NCBI GenBank assembly: GCA_017562135.1
Contig: QEYB01000275.1
Span: 72,001-136,000, forward strand
Direction of reading: 5' to 3'
Source: Dipylidium caninum
Lineage: Eukaryota; Platyhelminthes; Cestoda; Cyclophyllidea; Dipylidiidae
DNA: 64,000 nucleotides
Below are positions 47,701-58,560 of this stretch, one piece after another. The stretch's first letter is position 1. Each line of letters opens with the position of its first letter. Both the position numbers and the translations under genes were made by a program. Under the pieces are notes generated by a model. That model did no database searches. It was not told the origin of the DNA and worked only from the letters and a program-made list of their open reading frames with translations.

Positions 47701-48571
47701 ATTAATGAACCAAATCATTTCGTAAGTCTCATAAAACTTTCAAATCATCCCATACGTCTGTCGAGAGGGCGTTTGTTTCTTGAACCGGTCAAATCTACTA
47801 TCCTTCGTCCTGAGTTATTTGATGCCTGAAGTCTGCCCATGCATCCGATATGTTATTCTCCTGCCCCCTCATAACACCAAGGGCCCACTCTGACTTGTCA
47901 CACGCGACCTAATTCTCCAAAATTTGCGTAATCCATGGGTTTGCACTTCGCGCTTGGTTTGAACCACGTTATATGCAACCCGAAAATCCGGGTCATCTAT
48001 CCTAATATTGCAGCACCGTTCTTGGAATCGCACTTCTCCCGCCTCTGGCATGCTATTCTCGCGGACCTTAGCGACCCCTTTGCGTGTGACCCCGTCTACA
48101 ACGGTGAGGCACCTTCCCGCCGACCACATAGAAGTATTGCTTGACGTGTTGGAGGAACATCCGGGTGTAGAATTGGAAACACCTCTGTCCAACGAGATTC
48201 CTGACAACGGCGCCATTGCCAGTAACAGCAGCGGTAGCAGCGACGCAAACGAAGCTCCAGGCACGCAACTAGTACAACGCGCAATCGCGCTCTACGACTG
48301 CGACGCAGAAAATCCCGACGAATTAACCTTCAGGCGGTCGGAAATTATTGTGGTGCTTAAGGCCGTAGAGGTGAATTGGTGGGTAAGTTGCGATCGAGGC
48401 TTAGGTCCTACCTTCACCTCAACTAACATGTCGCCCTCGATGCATATTCATACAAATGACCGCTTGTTTTTTCCCCCCATTTTGTTAATCTAGCTGGGAC
48501 ACATTGAGGGTCAGCCCAGTCGAAGAGGCCTCTTCCCCTTGACACACGTCAAGCTCTTACCGCTTGGATAG
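38730..48571 (+). CDS. ASAP: ASAP-family Arf GTPase-activating protein, complete, 20 exons
   Basis: ASAP proteins stimulate GTP hydrolysis by Arf GTPases and link membrane curvature, phosphoinositides and the actin cytoskeleton. Exons: 38730-39113, 39196-39311, 40495-40624, 40998-41083, 41383-41536, 41814-41921, 41995-42289, 42560-42608, 42821-43027, 43232-43416, 44874-45007, 45234-45328, 45518-45704, 46130-46317, 46445-46598, 46707-47141, 47220-47253, 47306-47430, 48014-48382, 48494-48571. Every junction is in phase; the total is 3513 nt, 1170 residues. Order: BAR (about 1-290), PH (about 312-450; contains a Thr/Ser-rich insert of some 50 residues), ArfGAP (about 550-670), ankyrin repeats (about 690-870), a variable linker, and a C-terminal SH3 ([15 protein letters not shown], about 1111-1168). 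The zinc finger CADC...CLEC and the catalytic arginine in CGTHRELG are kept. The Pro-rich region of vertebrate ASAP1 is reduced to one short [10 protein letters not shown] motif. The start is the ATG at 38730 (MDPVSVEDF), aligning with the vertebrate N-terminus. Confidence 0.96.
43690..44611 (+). mobile_element. degenerate mariner transposon in ASAP intron 10
   Basis: In shifting plus-strand frames, and in the order of a mariner transposase, one sees: an N-terminal HTH (RHCLLYE...QGRN, then [10 protein letters not shown]), the second HTH ([18 protein letters not shown] at about 43910-43970), the catalytic-core piece [11 protein letters not shown] near 44120, DARPYDAF near 44370, the [14 protein letters not shown] motif near 44455-44500 that carries the family's last catalytic Asp, and the C-terminus ([10 protein letters not shown]...YKLPSGWQ) ending near 44611. 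Several stops and frameshifts make it non-functional. Terminal inverted repeats were not located, so the true ends lie somewhat outside these coordinates. It sits between the two exons that carry the two halves of the ArfGAP zinc finger. Confidence 0.85.
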
Positions 48572-48671
48572 AGGGAAGGGGAGTCGGATTGAGGAGTCAC
48601 TCCTCCATTTAGCCAGTCAATCACACCCAGTGTGTGTCAACCCGATTCCCCCATTCTTGCCTTCTTCCTGC

Positions 48672-48751
48672 ATGTATGTATGTATGTATGTATGTATGTA
48701 TGTTTATGTATGTATGTATGTATGTATGTACTTATGTATGTCTGTATGTAT
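48672..48751. repeat. (ATGT)n microsatellite
   Basis: About 20 tetranucleotide units with a few interruptions (ttatg, cttatg, tctg), directly 3' of the ASAP stop codon, probably within its 3' UTR. It creates false ORFs of alternating Met, Tyr, Val and Cys residues in all frames. Confidence 0.95.
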
Positions 48752-48887
48752 TTACAACGATTACCATGGCCTGGACTTTATCCGTTACTTTGGACCTCTC
48801 CTCCTCCATTCCTTCTTCCTTCCCCTGTCGTCCCCTTCCCTTACCTTTACAAAAACATGACCTACCTATTTTCCCGTGCTCCAACAG

Positions 48888-49013
48888 TTTGCGGAAAGTA
48901 AGGCCAACAAAGGCCGCATCTGGTCTAATCGTCCCATTACCAATTCGAGTGAAGTTGAGGCCTACGAGAACGTCAAACTCTTTATTCAACGGCCCAGAGA
49001 CCTCAAGGTTTAG
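48888..49013 (+). CDS. codon-like orphan exon 3' of ASAP
   Basis: A strong acceptor (ttttcccgtgctccaacag, ending 48887) is followed by 41 in-phase codons to a TAG, containing GRIWSNRPIT and AYENVKLFIQRPRDLKV. The frame is phase 0, the same as the junction before the last ASAP exon, so it could be an alternative ASAP 3' exon that replaces the second half of the SH3 domain. It could also be the last exon of a separate small gene. Function not recognised. AATAAA follows at 49217. Confidence 0.4.
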   Translation, partial: FAESKANKGRIWSNRPITNSSEVEAYENVKLFIQRPRDLKV

Positions 49014-49216
49014 TGCCCTCATCCCTCTAAACACTAAGTGGTGAGCTTAGAAGTAGGACTGCAAGCATAGGGGCCTGATCCCCGGTGTGGTAAACAGAAT
49101 GAATAATCGAATAGGTATGGGGAATCCTGAATATCCGCGTCTCACAGAAACCCTTATGGCCGCAGAATCGCTCCACCTGCCAAATTTATGGGCGACTGGT
49201 CGGGTTGACGAGCAGG

Positions 49217-49222
49217 AATAAA
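49217..49222 (+). terminator. AATAAA polyadenylation signal candidate
   Basis: Canonical hexamer about 650 nt after the ASAP stop and 200 nt after the orphan exon. It is the only obvious candidate here for closing a plus-strand transcript before the convergent gene. Confidence 0.4.
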
Positions 49223-51941
49223 GAGCGGAGAGGAATGAACGGGAGACAATTGCAGCTACGGTCGAAGATCACATAAGGTTTGGTATGAGCCAGTGTAAGA
49301 GAATATAGGCGGGTTGTTAGCTTTGCGTATTTCATGTCAAAATGATAGTAACCGCCTAACGCCCTGGCAGGAGCCGTGCATTGGTGACAGACATTGACTG
49401 AAGATGGAAACTAAGCGGGTGGATTTGCAGGTGACAGGGAAATTTACTGACTCAAAATGATGCCGCCGGAAAACCTCGAGGGTCGTGACGTAAATTCACT
49501 CAGTACTTCCTCTTGTGGCTGAACCGTGGAAATGGTCCGGTACTGCGCCCAACCGTTTCTTTTATCACTCACCACAGGAGAGAAGTTCCGCCGCAATTTC
49601 GACAACCACATACGCGTTGGCACGTTAACTCTCCGAGTGGACTTGTCTGGCATGAGCCTCCGCCTAAGGTGAACAGTAACGAGGATTTTGGAGAGGTTTA
49701 CACAGGACTGTCTCAACCCAGTCGGGGAAGGTGTACATGAAGGCGTAAAAGAAGAAATGATGACGGCGTGTGCTAAGAAGCGGAAAGGTTGCGTGTTGGT
49801 GGGGTCGGGGTCGGGGTGATCGCATGATAGCAAAGCCTGCTGATTTCCATTTTCGCCAACGAAGAGAAAGTAGCCATGAATACCAGCTACGGAGAAACAA
49901 GAAACGCTCATAGGTCATTGGATGAACGAAGAGACCCTGCTTGTCTGATGGATTAACTCGGTATATTTGGTATTAATATTTAATAGTGACTTTAGATCGC
50001 CGAAGAATTATATCTCGCCCGAAGTGAAATGTAAGCGTAATTTTGAAGAAAGTTGAGAAGTAAATGTCGTTCTCACCGGGCTCACCACACCACATTAGCC
50101 TTAGACGGCGATACTATTGTGTTAACACACGTCAGGAGCTTAGAATCACGACGTGGCACATTGCACCGAACACGACTGCCTAATGGAAACGGAGAATGGG
50201 GATCGTGGGATTGCGATCTGGCTCAGAAGCAGAAGGAACTACACAAGGACTCGCAACAATTTTAGCGAGCCGTCTTAGGCCATAAAGGACGAAATCATAA
50301 ACTTCCGAATGAACGCATAAATCGCCCGGAAATAAGTGATTCAATGATACACTGCGTAAGACTGAGAAGGAGGCTAACTTGCCTTCACGAAGAAGTCTAT
50401 AACAGCTTAGCGGTGTAAAGAAACTGTGGGAGTAAAATAGACTGAACGATAGCGTCCCGAAGGAGACGCCAATGCTTCGCGGCTTTGATCTGCCATTCGA
50501 GTACTTCCGATTGACTCTGTGCGTTGCCTACCTTACTGATGCATTACGAGTTAAGAGAGCAGCGAAAATTGTGTCCTGATCTTAGTTAGATGCTGCGGTG
50601 GCAGGTGCGACATGCTACAACCCCTGAAGTCATTTCGATTTGTCGACTTTACCTTCTAAACCGATAAGTAAAGTAGGAGGAGGAAGAGTCAATGAAATAC
50701 CTTGATGCAAACAGATATACATAAAAAAAACTTCACTCATTTGCACATTGATAGGATTCTTAGTGATTTTGTAAGGTGGACCTCTCTCTGCGGAAGTGTT
50801 CATTGCTTCTGCGGCTTTCTTTGAACATTGGCTTGCCCTAGAATTTTCAGTCATCCCTTAAATTCCTCGATTACGAGATTCACTTGGGCACAAGGGATCG
50901 CAATTTACCTATTTGAAGTTGGGAAATGAGCGTACATGGGCTACTAACAATGCGGTGCCTTGCATGGCCCTCCCCTCAGGTGCACTGACGATTCAAAATG
51001 TCAAAAGCTACAACGTGAAACTACTTTCCCCCTCGCCTTCCCCCCACCCCCTGGACTGAATTGAACACCATCTCATATAACAAGGCTTTTATCTTTTGCA
51101 AAAGCCTTTAAATTCCACGCCTAATTCCTCTCACTCTGTCATGTCTTGAGAGGATACGCCGCTCAAGTTCCACTTCCTGAGAGAACTTACCGACAAAGTC
51201 GCCCATTTTAATGACTAACACGGGAATCCAGGAGACCAACATGACGCCCACTGGGTTCGGAGAGGGACGAGTAGTTAGGTGTAGCGGAGAGGATTCTTCC
51301 GGAGAGAACGTCTGGCGGGCGAATCTTTGTGTGAATTCTCGTTAAGAGCACTTTTCCTGCAGTAAACGCACCCAACCTGAAAGTAACGCCATCGAGTCAC
51401 ACCAGTTGGCAAGCAATGCTTCCACGCCAGTTTCAAAGCCACGATCCACTACCATCTCCTGCTTTTTAGCATAACTCCACCGGTGCAACGGGCTCTTATC
51501 TTCACGCGCTGATGAACGTTTGCATCAACCACGACAAGATTTTGAATTTACTGTCCACATATTTCACCTTTTCCCAACTATCATGCAAGTCGCACGGCTC
51601 TCATCAGAACCAGCTTATCAGCTGGGCACAGAAAAAACTGTTATCCTCAGATTTTGCGCATTCTGAAAAATTTGACTTCGAGCAAAGTAGGAGGTTAAGA
51701 GGAGGAGTGAAGAAACATGAGTGTTTTCGGCTATGGGGGGCAGACCACGCAGCGAGAGGCGGAGGAAGTTGAAGGTCAAGATGGGTAATGGTTATAACGG
51801 TGACTTCGTGGGTGAAAAGGGAGATAGAGAAAACAGCGCGGACCGATCAGGAGACGAGTCAGACCAGAGGGAGCGAACAGATAGTATTTTTGTGATAGAG
51901 ATACCCAAAAGGACGCCCCAACTTCACAGCATCCCGAGTTG

Positions 51942-54900
51942 TCAGGCTCCCTCAAATACTAAGGCAAAACGAAGAACAAAGACGTGAGTATCGAACGCTG
52001 GGCAGGAGGCAAAAAAAGAAGGCTTAAGGTTTTGATTAATCTTGGCGTAAGGCCAAAATAACATCGAATTTGTATCAATAGTTAAGAAGAAATGATGAAA
52101 ATCACGACTGTCACCTACCCTTAAGAGCATCGTACACGTAGAAACGGACATCCGAGTCCTTCTCTTCCTCCAACACTTTCTTCAATGCCGGAATCACTTG
52201 TTTTTGAGTCATTCTAAGGGAGAATTAGACAAATTGCACGCTCATTCAGCGTATATACTAATTACTAATCCGAGATTAATGTAAAAAATCGCTTATTTGG
52301 ATATTTAGTAATGCATGGGTTGAATTGAATATGAATTCACTACAGCCACAGCTACCAACGCAAATTATGAAATGGTAAACTGGTCGAACAACTTTTCATT
52401 TTGGCAGCTTTATGCTTCCTTCTGGTAAATTTTAAACAGTATAATACAAAACCATTTAGATAGAGGTAACTGGATTGTTGTAAAGTGCATTACTGGAGAA
52501 AAAATGGTGGTGGTGCAACTTACTTAGCATCGAGACTAGCGGAAATTATGACAAGAGCGCGAGCGGCTGCGAAGCGGACATTAGGTACAGGGTCGGCGGT
52601 GAGTAACTGTAGGAGCAGTTGGAGACAAGTCTGTAGTCCAGATGACGGCAAACCAGAAGGAGGGGGCGCACATTTATCTGGTGTCTTTGACTGCTGCTGC
52701 TGCCGGTGGGAACGATGGCGATGTAGTGCAAAATCGTAGAGCAGAGCAGGTGATATAAGGCCAACGGTGGGAGAGAGATCGCCTAGTGCACTGTAACACG
52801 GCTCTTCCGGAATCCCAGGGCCCCACAGTGCCTTCACATAAAGACGAAACAGAGAAAAGCATTGATATCTACTAATGGCTTGATAGTAACGCTTCGCACA
52901 CCGAACGAATGCAGCAATAACCAACACTTCTACGTCGCATGGACACCCGTTTATCTGCTCGTAAGAATGATTCATTATCAGAAAGTCGCAGCTACCTGGA
53001 CGGCGAGAATAAAGATCTGGCGAAGGTGGTAGTTGCCGTCGGAGGCGAGGGCACGTAGACCTCTGGCAGCCGCGTTGGCGGTCAGAGTGGCGATTGATAT
53101 CGCACCTCCAGTGTTAACTCCGGTTCCAGCCACAGTGCCTCCACCATCTGCCGAGACGTCAGCCGACGCCGATGCAACAGCAGAGGATCCAGAGACCCCT
53201 GGAGTACTGGAAGGGACGGGTGTGGAGAGAATTGAGGTAGCCGCAACACCAATATCCTTATCGGCACTCCCACCACCGGTGCCCATAATCGCGTCCGTGG
53301 CGGCAGAGGGGCAGACACTGAGGAGGCGAGCCAAACTTCGACATGCGCAATCGCGTACTGCCCAGGTGGGATCGAAAAGCCAAGCCAAAGTGGAGGGAAG
53401 AATGGTCTCACGAAGACAGTTCTCAGGCTTGACAATTATAAAAGGTACGGAAAAGAACCACATTAAATACACAATGCTCAAGACAGACAAGTACGATTTT
53501 GCGCTGAAAGATTTGAGAATGCAAACTGCTAATCATCGCAGCACCCTATAGAAGAGATTTGTAACTTTGAAATCTCCGAATAAAAAACTTCGTAATGGCT
53601 AATGGGTCAGAAATAAAAGGCAACTTGTGGATAAGTTAAGTAACTGACGAGTTCAAGGTGGTTGTTATGCTAATGTTACTCAACAAACACAACACAAACT
53701 CACTAGAATAGAGAAGAGGCAGGGGAGGGATTGTACCACGCCAAGTCGAACACGCCAGTTCTTGCCTTGCCATAGATTTACCAGACTTGGAAGAATGGTT
53801 AGTTGTATCTCGCTGGGAGGGATGAACGCCATCAATTGAGAAAAGTACTCGAACACGTACTGTTTCGGCTGAAAAGGAATGAGATTACAGTGTTAATCAT
53901 TTTAGTTTAGAAAAATTGAGGCTAAATCCCGATAATTAACCAGCTGAACGGCTGAAGAGAGGTGGAGTAGTGAGTCACCTGATCCAAATTGTGGTTCAAG
54001 AAAGCCAGAATGGGTCGAACGAGAGGGAGACAGTCTTCTACACGCGCGGAAGGCAAGAGTCCCACGGCACAGCAAACGAGCTCAGAACGAACTCTTTCCT
54101 CGCGTTCCATGTTGAGATGTTCCTGTAGTCGCGGCAGCAGAAAGTCAGTTTGTACATCCTTTGGCGAGGCGAGGCAAAAGTCTAAAAAAGACAACCAATC
54201 CAACTATACAGTCCCAACTATCCCAAATCCTCCTGAATCGAAGCCCGCACACGCAACAACGCACTGAATCGGGTGAATCAAAAACCTAGGGCGCTTAAAT
54301 ACCCGGGACACAACTACTTTATTTTATCATTCTCCGTCTTTACTACCTTCCCCCTCTTTAATTAAAGTACGCATTGAATTATTATTGACAAACCTTTTCT
54401 TTCGATGATTAAGAGCTCCTGAAACCCTCTATCGAAACCTTTTGCGAGTGGATACTTGAGGCCCTGGCGTTGGGTAGCGGTCAAATTAGCGGCCTAAATT
54501 GGAAAAACCCATTTCACCAGAGACTAATGGTAGGTGGATGTCTAATGAGTACTCCGTGTGGGGAGGCAAATACAGAATATGACCATTTCGCATGGGACTC
54601 TACCCGACTGAGCAGCAAATTCATTTAAGCTGAATTCGGAGCGGTAAATATCCCGGTGTTCAGCGTTTAAAAAGCGCCCAAATACTTTTACGGAAATTTG
54701 GAAGACATCGCAAGATGGAAATTTAGCAAATGTATTCTAGCGTTAAGAGTTTAATCAGAGAAATGTGATTTATTAAAATAATGAAAATCAGGTGGCACCC
54801 ATAAGGGCACAACCTCCAAAACAGCTGTTTTGAAACGAACCTTTGAACTGACTGGCTGCGATTCGCCGCGTCTCGACTTCGTTGTCTTCCAGAAGGTTGG

Positions 54901-57173
54901 TCATCATCGTGTGAAGCGACTTGCTATTGCCACCCTTGAGGACAGCGATCCTTTGCAATTCTGCCATATTGCTAGCCAATGCACGTCGAGTATCTCTGTA
55001 ATCAAACAATCAAACCAAACAAAAAAGGAATAAACGCTGTTCGTTCAGTGATTGGCTAACCATCAGGAGCCAATAGAGTCGACTAAGCATCAACTCGTCT
55101 AAGCCTATTGACTCAAATAAAAAAATTGTACTTCATCTCACCTTGAGCCATCCTCGTTGAGTTTGTCCAAAGACGCTTGAATCATAGTCTCATATTCAGA
55201 CGTTTCATTGTTATTAAGCATTTTTCCTAGCTCCAGGAGGGGTCCGACGCAGGCTGACCGAACAATCCGCTGACTGTCCCCCACAAGACTGGAGTACGAA
55301 TTATATCGAATTTTCGTAATTAAAACATATTTTAGTTAATCACTTCGAATCTACGCTCATTAACCGGAACAACTGGGGCAATACCAGCCTCCACTCTTGA
55401 TTTATAATGCAAACGTCCCATGTCTAATGGATATCTGCATACTCTAATCCAATCGTTCAGCCACACGAGCACACAGAATCTATGCATGAATAATCGGCAA
55501 AGCAATTTGAAATATTATGCTGAATACTACAACGGCTATCTATGTCATTTCCTAATAATGACTAATTTAGGAAGGTTATATAACTAACGAAACGTAACTT
55601 CATGCGTTACCTTCCACTAGACAGATACGGTTATTGTAAACATGCCTAATCCAAATACCAGCTCACACTATACCACAGACCCGGAAGTTAAAGGAGACAA
55701 TTTACCCTGCCAGGAGAGGAGATAGCTCAGCCTTAAACTCATTTCCAATCAGGCGTGCTAACGTAACAAGCTGTTGAATGGCGGCCGACCGAACAAGCGG
55801 GACCTCATCCTCGTTGTCAGCAAGATGAATGAGTCGACTGAATGAGGGAGTAAATAAATGAAATCAACGCGTTGACGTAATACGTAGTTCCAAGCGATCG
55901 TAATATAAACTTGTCACACTTTTACATCGGCCAGTTAACTAGATCAGGCAAACGGACTCTAGTGCACCAAGGGTCATTTAAATATTCCGTTTTTACCCTA
56001 AGAATATCATGTAAGGGATTTATAACGTTAAAAGCAAATAACACAACAAAGTTGACAAAATTAACAAATACATAACACGCCCTAAGGCTCTACAGTCGAA
56101 GCAAGACAACAAAACTATACTTCACGCTTTTACCAACAAGATTAAACATAAGACGCCACTTAGGACTCAAATCAAAATTATAAGTTAAAATATGGCCTCC
56201 AAGAAAGGTAAATTAGGAAATTAAATCAAGATCATGAATGTGATGCGTTGCAATGGAAACAGAGCAATCAGTTAGTGTGGAAATGTGATTGGTTTTGAAA
56301 ATGCCTACTTGGCGTCAATAAAACACTTACCATTTTAACTCCGATCGCACTTTGGGGGGGACGAGCGGATAACAGGAGGTCATCATTTTGCTCACAACTT
56401 TTCGAGATGCACAGAATAGGTCTTCTGTCATATGGAAAAGAAACTTACACGCAACGATGAACTACACATTGTGTAAATAGTATAGTCAAATTAAATCAAA
56501 AGGAATTAGATCCGTTAAGAATTAAACTGCAAAACGACTACTGTTAGCAATGTTCCACGTCAATACAATCATAAGTGTATTCAACATTTTCAAAAACCCA
56601 CCTTCGTGCAGCTTCCGAATTAGGGAGAGAGCCTTCTTATCGATTTGTTCAGCAGTTAAATAGGGCAAAATAGCGCAAAATGCGTCTGCAGCCGCCTGAA
56701 CAACAACGATTTCTTCAACAAAAACGAGTATGTCCGAAATTATTGCCTGAAAATGAAAGCGAGTTTACTAAACCTACAACCAAAGTGCTCGCGCCTTCAC
56801 CTTCATTCCGCAGCACCTCTGCAAGATCAGGGATTTTTTGTGCAATCACCATGAGTACCTCATCATCACCTGCACTAATTGCTTTCTGCACCAGATCTAA
56901 AAGAAGTCAGAAAGACATGAACATGTGGAACGTACCGCATAGCATTGGGACCAGGGTTTTCTGACATTCTTCAACTCCCAAATTCTTTCCAATTGTCGGT
57001 AACGATTGGAAAACACGCAGCTTCTCCTACACCAATGAAGGGAAAAGTTCACGTACGGCCGTTTCCAAAGTTTCGTTATCAAACGTAGTAGGACGCGTGT
57101 CCGATTGTTCTGCTGACGTGGTCTCAAACTTCAAAGACGAAAGAGTTTGTAGGACAGCTTCGACTACAGACAT
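51942..57173 (-). CDS. PPP2R1: PP2A scaffold subunit A (PR65)-like HEAT-repeat protein, 14 exons
   Basis: PR65/A is the horseshoe of HEAT repeats on which PP2A catalytic and regulatory subunits assemble. Minus-strand exons: 57173-57057, 57026-56936, 56896-56778, 56746-56602, 56424-56331, 55837-55706, 55288-55142, 54995-54841, 54181-53979, 53868-53704, 53427-52996, 52957-52524, 52213-52119, 51997-51942. Phases agree at every junction; 2385 nt, 794 residues, against 589 in human. Repeat-by-repeat order matches PR65: KLRVFQSLPTIGKNLGVE, LPYLTAEQID, SCYPLVPPKVRSELK, NWRVRLGVVQSLPCL, TADPVPNVRFAAARAL, then VIPALKKVLEEEKDSDVRFY as last repeat. Extra length comes from a Ser/Ala/Gly-rich insert in exon 11 and a loop with a Gln run in exon 12. 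Sequence is much more diverged than the usual near-invariant PR65, so it is probably a paralogue. The last exon (19 codons) is the least certain. PP4R1 was considered but fits worse. Confidence 0.87.
57027..57056 (-). other. 30-nt mini-intron (PP2A scaffold gene, intron 1)
   Basis: On the minus strand the intron starts gtacgtg and ends ggtgtag and is exactly 30 nt. Removing it joins LETA to EKLRVFQSLP in phase and restores the first HEAT repeat. Introns 2 (56897-56935, 39 nt), 3 (56747-56777, 31 nt) and 11 (52958-52995, 38 nt) of the same gene are of the same class. Confidence 0.75.
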
Positions 57174-57635
57174 GGTAGAGAAAACCTAAGAACAGAACTA
57201 AAGCCTTGATTATAAATAACCTACCAAATAGTATCATAAAGCACAACGGGACTTAAGATGGATAAGAGTCTATAAACGCGCGCGCCAAGTTAATCCATTA
57301 TAATAGATAGGTTTTTTTAGAGATTAAATTAAGCCTCAAACTCGCCATTAAGTGCCAATTATAAAAGTATCGATGTCAAGAAATTTATTTCTGCACTTTG
57401 CTTGCACTACCTCTTTGACCCTTTTTTGTCGGATATGAACTGAGAATAACTACTTTGTTGAAGTCTGAGTCGTCATGAATTTTCGGCACATGTATTTTAT
57501 ATTTTTTGATGTTTCTTTAACCTGTCCAAAGTGCTACCCATGAGTTCCTTTTGTTGTTTGAACTTCTACCTTCACTTAGTCCAAAATAAAATTGTTTAGC
57601 AGCGTATTATTGACCATATCGCAAACTAAAAAGAA
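57174..57635. other. 5' flank of the PP2A scaffold gene
   Basis: Short AT-rich region between the start codon (minus strand) and a mariner relic. No CCAAT or TATA element clearly placed for the minus strand. The promoter must be compact or overlap the relic. Confidence 0.4.
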
Positions 57636-58560
57636 AAGAATTAGACGTCACCTCAAACATTTTTCATTTTCTTTGTTCCGGAAAGAGAAGAACGCTTTTG
57701 AAGCACACAAGAATTTAGGTGAAGTACATGGGAATGTAGTCTTAAAGGGAAAACATTGTTGCCATCTGTGGTGTCCCCGATTCCATTTTGGTGATTTTTC
57801 ACTGAAAGTGGCTCAACTCTCTGGTTGTCTATTTGAAGTCGATGAGACCCACATTGAGGCCGTCATCGCTTCGGATCGTCTGAGCTCAAAATAAAATTGT
57901 GCAGAGTGGTTCTAATCGTCGCACTCGTGCATGGGAAGGAAAATCTTCAAAAATCTTCATTATATCACGAAACCCGATCTTTGAATCTCCTACAAGCTTG
58001 AGGAAATTCATTTGGTGCACCCCGTCACCATCTCCGATTGGCATCTGAAATGCAACGAGACTGACCCAACTCGGTTAGAAAAGGGGATGATTTGGAACAA
58101 CGCTAGTCGGAAGAGATGGTGGCTGATTCAAGATGAACCATCCCAGTCCACCCCGAAAACAGCTTCACCGAAACAAACTCATGCCGTCAGTCCGATGAGA
58201 TCATAATGGAATTCTGCACTCTGAACTTTTACTGAACAACCAAGTAATCAAGTCAAACGTGTGCGTTCAACAACTGGCAATAGTGAGGATTGCAATTCGA
58301 GCGAGGCCCTGAGCTTGCGCCTTCAGTCTGCCTTTATTTCTTGGTTCCATGCAGAACTCCTTAACTGGTGCAGTTTTTAATTATGCTAGTGTTGTTAAAT
58401 TACACTTTAGTCAGGTTTTCGCTAACATATTTCAGCAATTCATTAACAAGAAATTCTGACACTTCCTGAACGACGGCAATATATCGCCGAGAAGTCTGGC
58501 CCTAATTGAACAGTTGTATTTGTATCGAACACCACTCTCTCGAAATATGCCAAGTTAAAT
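57636..58560 (+). mobile_element. degenerate mariner transposon (copy 2)
   Basis: Plus-strand frames give, in mariner order: an N-terminal HTH (FRKEKNAFEAHKNLGEVHG), FGDFSLKVAQLSGCLFEVDE (matching the family's GDFSLED..RSGRP.EVD segment), the core piece SRKRWWLIQDEPSQSTPK near 58100-58155, and a C-terminal LPERRQYIAEKSG ending at a TGA near 58507-58510. Stops and frameshifts interrupt it. Parts of the catalytic core were not seen. It lies head-to-head with the PP2A scaffold gene, about 0.5 kb from its start. Confidence 0.75.

Larger units (their letters stand above)
48572..51941. other. intergenic region between ASAP and the PP2A scaffold gene
   Basis: The two genes converge here. It contains the ATGT microsatellite, a codon-like exon at 48888-49013 and an AATAAA at 49217-49222. 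A minus-strand frame at 49444-49911 has a plausible acceptor inside (ttcaccttag near 49670) and a gtgagt donor near 49567, but no recognisable product. The rest shows nothing I can support. Confidence 0.45.

Noticed and set aside
48634..49044. 136-codon frame across the ATGT microsatellite
   Set aside because: Its first half is translated microsatellite and its second half is out of frame with the codon-like exon at 48888-49013.
49444..49911. 155-codon minus-strand frame with internal splice-like signals
   Set aside because: No family recognised and the composition is not clearly protein-like. The acceptor and donor inside it contradict a single open frame. Left unannotated, noted in the intergenic entry.
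53033..53551. 172-codon plus-strand frame
   Set aside because: It is the antisense shadow of exon 11 of the PP2A scaffold gene; the minus strand has splice sites, phase and HEAT-repeat similarity.
52119..57173. PP4R1 (protein phosphatase 4 regulatory subunit 1) as the identity of the HEAT-repeat gene
   Set aside because: Both are HEAT-repeat proteins, but the order of segments from the first repeat (GVE) to the last (DSDVRFY) follows PR65/A, and the acidic central region of PP4R1 is missing.
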